Assembly (NCBI RefSeq): GCF_008831285.2
Contig: NC_045139.1
Location: forward strand, 17,404,354-17,468,353
Source: Nymphaea colorata
Taxonomy: Eukaryota; Streptophyta; Magnoliopsida; Nymphaeales; Nymphaeaceae
Length of the DNA stretch: 64,000 nt
Reading direction: 5' to 3'
The notes below the pieces were generated by a model. That model searched no databases. It was not told the origin of the DNA and worked only from the letters and a program-made list of their open reading frames with translations. How positions within the stretch are numbered: the stretch's first letter is position 1; every line of letters begins with the position of its first letter. Shown piece after piece: positions 59,622-64,000 of the stretch. The position numbers and the translations under genes are program-made.

Positions 59622-60869
59622 CTGCAGAAAGAACAAAACCCTAGTACTCAACACCCTAGAATAGATGAAACATAAACGCACCAACAGAATTATGGAAAAA
59701 AATAAACTATAAAAGCAAAAAGACAAACTAAGAACCCAAAGAGAACTAAATGGAATTTCATAAAGCAACATCCAAAGAGAACTAAATGGAATTTCATAAA
59801 GCAACGTTCCAAAAGACAATGATGCTATGCATCAAGCAAACTGCACTACTTGGAAGATCACAAGAGAAAACCAGTCGACTAACTTTGCACCAAGAGTCTC
59901 AAGGACCTTTCAACTCTTTTTGTTCTAGATCCCACTAACTTAGCACCATTTCAAAATATGTGTGTGTAACACCAAAACTAAAGAGAAAAGAGTCCAAAAA
60001 TAGATAACTGCATGCATGCCTCTCTGACACTGAATGACTTTGAACTACCTGAAATGGTGCATGTAAATCGGCTCCTAGTTTCAGCCAATATCCACCTCAT
60101 TTATTAATATACTGCAGCTAAACTGATTATGTACCCTATGGCATATTTACCCTTACAAAATCAAACAAGATATTGATTCGTCCATAGTGCCTTTTATGTC
60201 ATATTATTTCAGATACATAAAAAAATATAATGGTCCTTGTATATCTTCTGAAGATTGTTATTGTACGAGACGGGTTGCTGAATTATATCAACATCTCCAA
60301 TTAAACCAACAAACAGTTGGCAAGTACTACTGTGATGAACCAAACAAATAACCTTACACCACAAATGTAGCAGCAAGTCGTAGAAAATCTACCTGATTAT
60401 AGCCACCTCTGTCACTATACCATGCAATAGAGGAAAACCCAAAATTAATATTTATATTTCCCTCATATATGACTTCTCTCCAACTTGTCACTCCATCAGT
60501 TCATTTATTACATAAACTGGTGACTGGTGAGGCTGAAGACTTTTCCTGATTCTAGGCCCTTTGTTTTCACCAAAAATAAATTTGATGCTTCTAGAAATAC
60601 TTTGCATAAAGGAACAATAGAAGGGAATAATCAAATCAGAAGCATTACTATTTCTGGACAAAGAAAGTTTGTTTTGCTACTTCGGAGTAGCATTTTACAT
60701 TTAAAGTTCAAAATAGAACAGGACTAAACATTTTCAGGAGGGTATCAGTAGTACAACTGACATGGAGCAGCCAGTAGCAAGTCATGCACTATGCAAGAAA
60801 TCAAGAATAAATGAGCCATCATTAAAGAAATCATGTGCTTCAAATCGTAATTTCGAGGTCAAAGCACCA
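59622..60869. other. Probable first intron of the CCCH gene (proximal part)
   Basis: No coding exon recognised. A 36-base tandem duplication sits at 59738-59806. Confidence 0.5.
59738..59806. repeat. 36-base tandem duplication
   Basis: AAAGAGAACTAAATGGAATT and the following text occur twice head to tail, almost identical. Confidence 0.92.
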
Positions 60870-61099
60870 AGGGTGTGTTTGATAGCCTTGGATCAAGATC
60901 CCTATTATTTGAGACCCACAGTGTAAACAAACACCATATTTTACCATTACGTGCAAAGGATGATTTGAGATCCTCAGTTTATGGCCAAAACCTCAGCTTT
61001 AAGGTCAGATGGGAGAAGGCCGACCTTAAATCTGTGGATCTGAGATTCTCAATAATTTCAAATCACTTCGGATCTCAAATCTGCTATTAAATGCCCCCT
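60870..61099. mobile_element. MITE with AGGGTGTGTTTGATAGC termini
   Basis: The left end AGGGTGTGTTTGATAGC and the right end GCTATTAAATGCCCCCT are imperfect inverted repeats. The body contains GATTTGAGATCC and GGATCTGAGATT words, like the element at 56760-56967, so the two probably belong to related families. Confidence 0.55.
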
Positions 61100-64000
61100 A
61101 AGGGAAGAACAGTAAGAAAATGGAATACTCTATATGCGACTGCAGAAATTAACAACATGAAGAAAGGCTGCAGTGAAGTTAAAAGAGTTGCGGCAAGAGT
61201 CAAGATAAAGACATGGAAAGAGAAAAACCAAACTGACAATGAACGACACTGAGAGGAACTTGGACACAAAAAAACTTAAAAGCAGGTCATGCTTAGGTTC
61301 ATGAAAACTGGGATTGGCTTGTGGAACTTCTTAAACAGATTATGGCTCGATTCAAGCTTAACAAGTTTGTTAAGCATTGATAAGACAAAATAATCATAAA
61401 ATAAATGATATAATTTCTCATTGAAAAAATACTAATATAATTTGGTAGACAATTGAACAAGCTCCACAAGTTCTTGGTCGCCACAGGCTTAACATGTGGG
61501 AGCATGACAATCCAAGTCATTGAAGAAATTTACCTTCATGAACAAGATACAAACATAACCTGTTTAGGTATTGTTAAGAGAATAATCATAAAAAGTTCCC
61601 ACTAATCATATGCATTTCAAACTTCGTCACTTAGATTTGCTTAGTTTTTCTTGACATAAATAACATGAAAACGTTGTTCAAACATCTGTATCCAACTCAC
61701 TCTGTGGAGTTGCTATTTTAATTACAAACTCTGTTACATGATTGTTTGTGTTTCGTATCTACATGCATGTGCAAGGTTCTCCATCGACCATCCTTACTCC
61801 ATAATCTTGTCACCTTCTTTCAAGATATTTTATTACTCGTCAAGCTGATGCTTGTTTTCGTTTTCACAAGGAAGGTTATACATACCAGTTCCTAGCCTAC
61901 AGCTCTATACGTTCTCAGGCTAAACAATATAAGAAGATGATAACATAAAAAATGCCAGCTCCATCTCTGGACATATGAGACAAGAAAATAGGGGGAAAAA
62001 CCTCCTTGAAAAGAACAAAATGTTTGGTTCGTTTTGAACACGTCGAGTGCCTCCACCAAAATCAATCTCATTAAATATTTTAAATTCAAACAGAATCACA
62101 AGCCATAAAAGTTTCACATGTTTTGGATGCTAACATTCATTTGGAAGTCAAAACATTCACCATAAGATAGCAAATGATGTCAATCATACATTTCGCCTTT
62201 GACTGTCTGTGTATGTGTGTGTGACACTATGTGCATATACTAACTGCAACGGCACTCAACTTCATTGTTGTGCCTGTCACGATACATTTGCCAACAATAT
62301 ACATGCAACAAATGCATTTTTGTGAAGAATACGATTTCTTATGCTGAAATATTTATGGAATTTTGGGTCTTTAAATTTTACATCTTCAGGAAAATTCATA
62401 TACATTAACATCAAGCAATACAATTGTTGATTCCAGGAAGCTCAATTGTATAGATCACATGCGGTATGGTTACCTTTTATGAAAAAAAAGATAGAATTGC
62501 AGTAAATCTCTGTAGGCACATGTCAACGACTTTGTATATGTATATGCAAGTCAAAGTTTTATATAATTGTTTATGTTCATTGACCATACACAGAATGAAC
62601 TCGGAATAGTTATAAGAACCAAAAGGATGTTTTCCACCCATCTGACATGATCAAATAAAGATGAAACATCCTGAGCCATCCATTGGGTGTTGATGCAACA
62701 TGCTTTCTTCTACTGGAACACATGCACATAAGCACAACACACACAGAGACACACATGTACACACATCACACATTTATATAGGGAAAGTATACCCTAAAAA
62801 AAACAATCCCAACACTCTGAACAACCCTCTTCATCCCTATCCTCATCAAATGCCCACTGTTGAATACTTAATCAGGAGAGAACTAGACTGGTATATATAC
62901 GTGGTTATGGAGAGAAAGCAAACCCAAGTGGGACTGGAATTTTAAGTCCCTTTTACTCCATAGGATTGGGTGGAGATGGTGGTTGCGAAAAATAAAAATG
63001 AAAACCGAAAGGGGTGAGAGAAAAGGTACGTGAGAGAGTGAGAAAAAAAAAACAATGGATGGAAAAACCAGTCCCAAAATAAGGTCATTGAACCCATCAT
63101 AATATATATATATGTGTGTGTGTGTATGTGTGAGTGGGGGGGGGGGGGGGGGGCGTTAGAACATTATAAAGAAAATTAAGGGTATCAAAAGTTAATGACT
63201 CATGATGCATCAAAATATAGAGTTACAAGATCATATTGATGTTTCTAAAAAAAAACCATCCACTAAATTCCTAATAAGAAAATTTGATAAAACCTACCTA
63301 TCATCAGATTAAGTGAAATTGTTGTTCTTTAACTTGGGGCACACAACTTGTGCAACACCATTCCGGAAACAATTTAAATGATGTGATCAACATATTTTAT
63401 TTAACACATAAAAGGTCTTGGACCATATCATTTCAATGTAAAAGAAGGAAAATTGACTGTGTAAAAATAAAAATCAATGGATTGCAATGTCTCAATACAT
63501 GATGCGCAAAAGGATCATAACTATATTTCCAAAAAACATTATCCAAAGCATGATAATATGACATTTTGTATTATCATGACACTTCCAAAAGAATATAACA
63601 ACCATGATGCATATTTTATCCATCAAATAACAGGGTCTTGCATAATATCGCTTCAATGTGTATGAAGATAGCTTCTCATGCTATTGCTTTTGTCTTTTGG
63701 AAATAAAATCATACTTTTTTTGACCCATCCAATCTAGTGCACTGTGAGACATTGATTTTAGGCTCTTGAACTTTCTTTTACACCTTCAAATAATGTGTTT
63801 CAAAGGTTTTCTAAGCGTGAAATAACTTATGCAGATTACGTTTAAAATTTAAATTGTCATTTTGGCTATTTGATCACTTGACTAAATGGTTTCAAGGCAA
63901 GCAGATAGAGGCATAAAAAACTTGAAGCGTACCTTTTAATCACAATATGTGTAATTGTGTGTGTGTGTGCACGTTTCATGCTATGGATATCAATGTCGAT
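61100..64000. other. Probable CCCH first intron or intergenic DNA, no gene recognised
   Basis: AT-rich to the window end. It contains a run of 18 G (63136-63153) just after (TA)n(TG)n, and a (GT)n run near 63956. No exon with the expected CCCH start was found. Confidence 0.5.
63136..63153. repeat. Run of 18 G
   Basis: Uninterrupted guanine run directly downstream of (TA)n(TG)n simple sequence. It could form a quadruplex and is also a likely sequencing weak point. Confidence 0.9.

Overview
The window is nuclear DNA of a flowering plant. It is AT-rich, with GT-AG genes of many short exons, long AT-rich introns, many (TA)n and (CT)n microsatellites, and LTR and MITE remnants. A WUSCHEL-type homeobox gene, a WW-less Pin1 and a plant-type CCCH protein all point to an angiosperm. 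I cannot name the species. All calls come from reading the sequence; no alignment or database search was run.

Layout. (1) 1-6497: four tandem units of about 1.6 kb, each carrying the same MITE-like insert rich in TCGAG. (2) 6498-11060: intergenic, with a possible tRNA-derived SINE. (3) 11060-24851, plus strand: a complete 16-coding-exon FAD synthase gene (PAPS-reductase-like plus molybdopterin-binding-like domains). Its intron 12 holds a 2.2 kb LTR element with both LTRs and a 5 bp target duplication. (4) 24852-34712: intergenic with MITE and TRIM fragments. (5) 34713-43999: a large inverted repeat with 2.4 kb arms and a 4.5 kb loop. The arms carry exons of a truncated DPH5 (diphthine methyl ester synthase) gene. 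The loop carries a WUSCHEL-like gene with a changed homeodomain recognition helix and a frameshift just after the WUS box. DPH5 exon 1 lies just outside the right arm. (6) About 46670-51025: a second copy of the 3' part of the FAD synthase locus (last four exons and introns, including part of the LTR element). (7) 51594-55807, minus: a two-exon Pin1-type prolyl isomerase. (8) 58048-59621 and beyond, minus: a CCCH zinc-finger gene whose first exon is not visible.

FAD synthase, Pin1 and the CCCH gene look intact where visible and are ordinary housekeeping or regulatory genes with no evident shared pathway. The unusual part is 34.7-51.0 kb, where gene fragments were duplicated directly and in inverted orientation around a WUSCHEL-like gene. 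Because the DPH5 fragments form inverted arms, read-through transcription there could fold into a long hairpin RNA.
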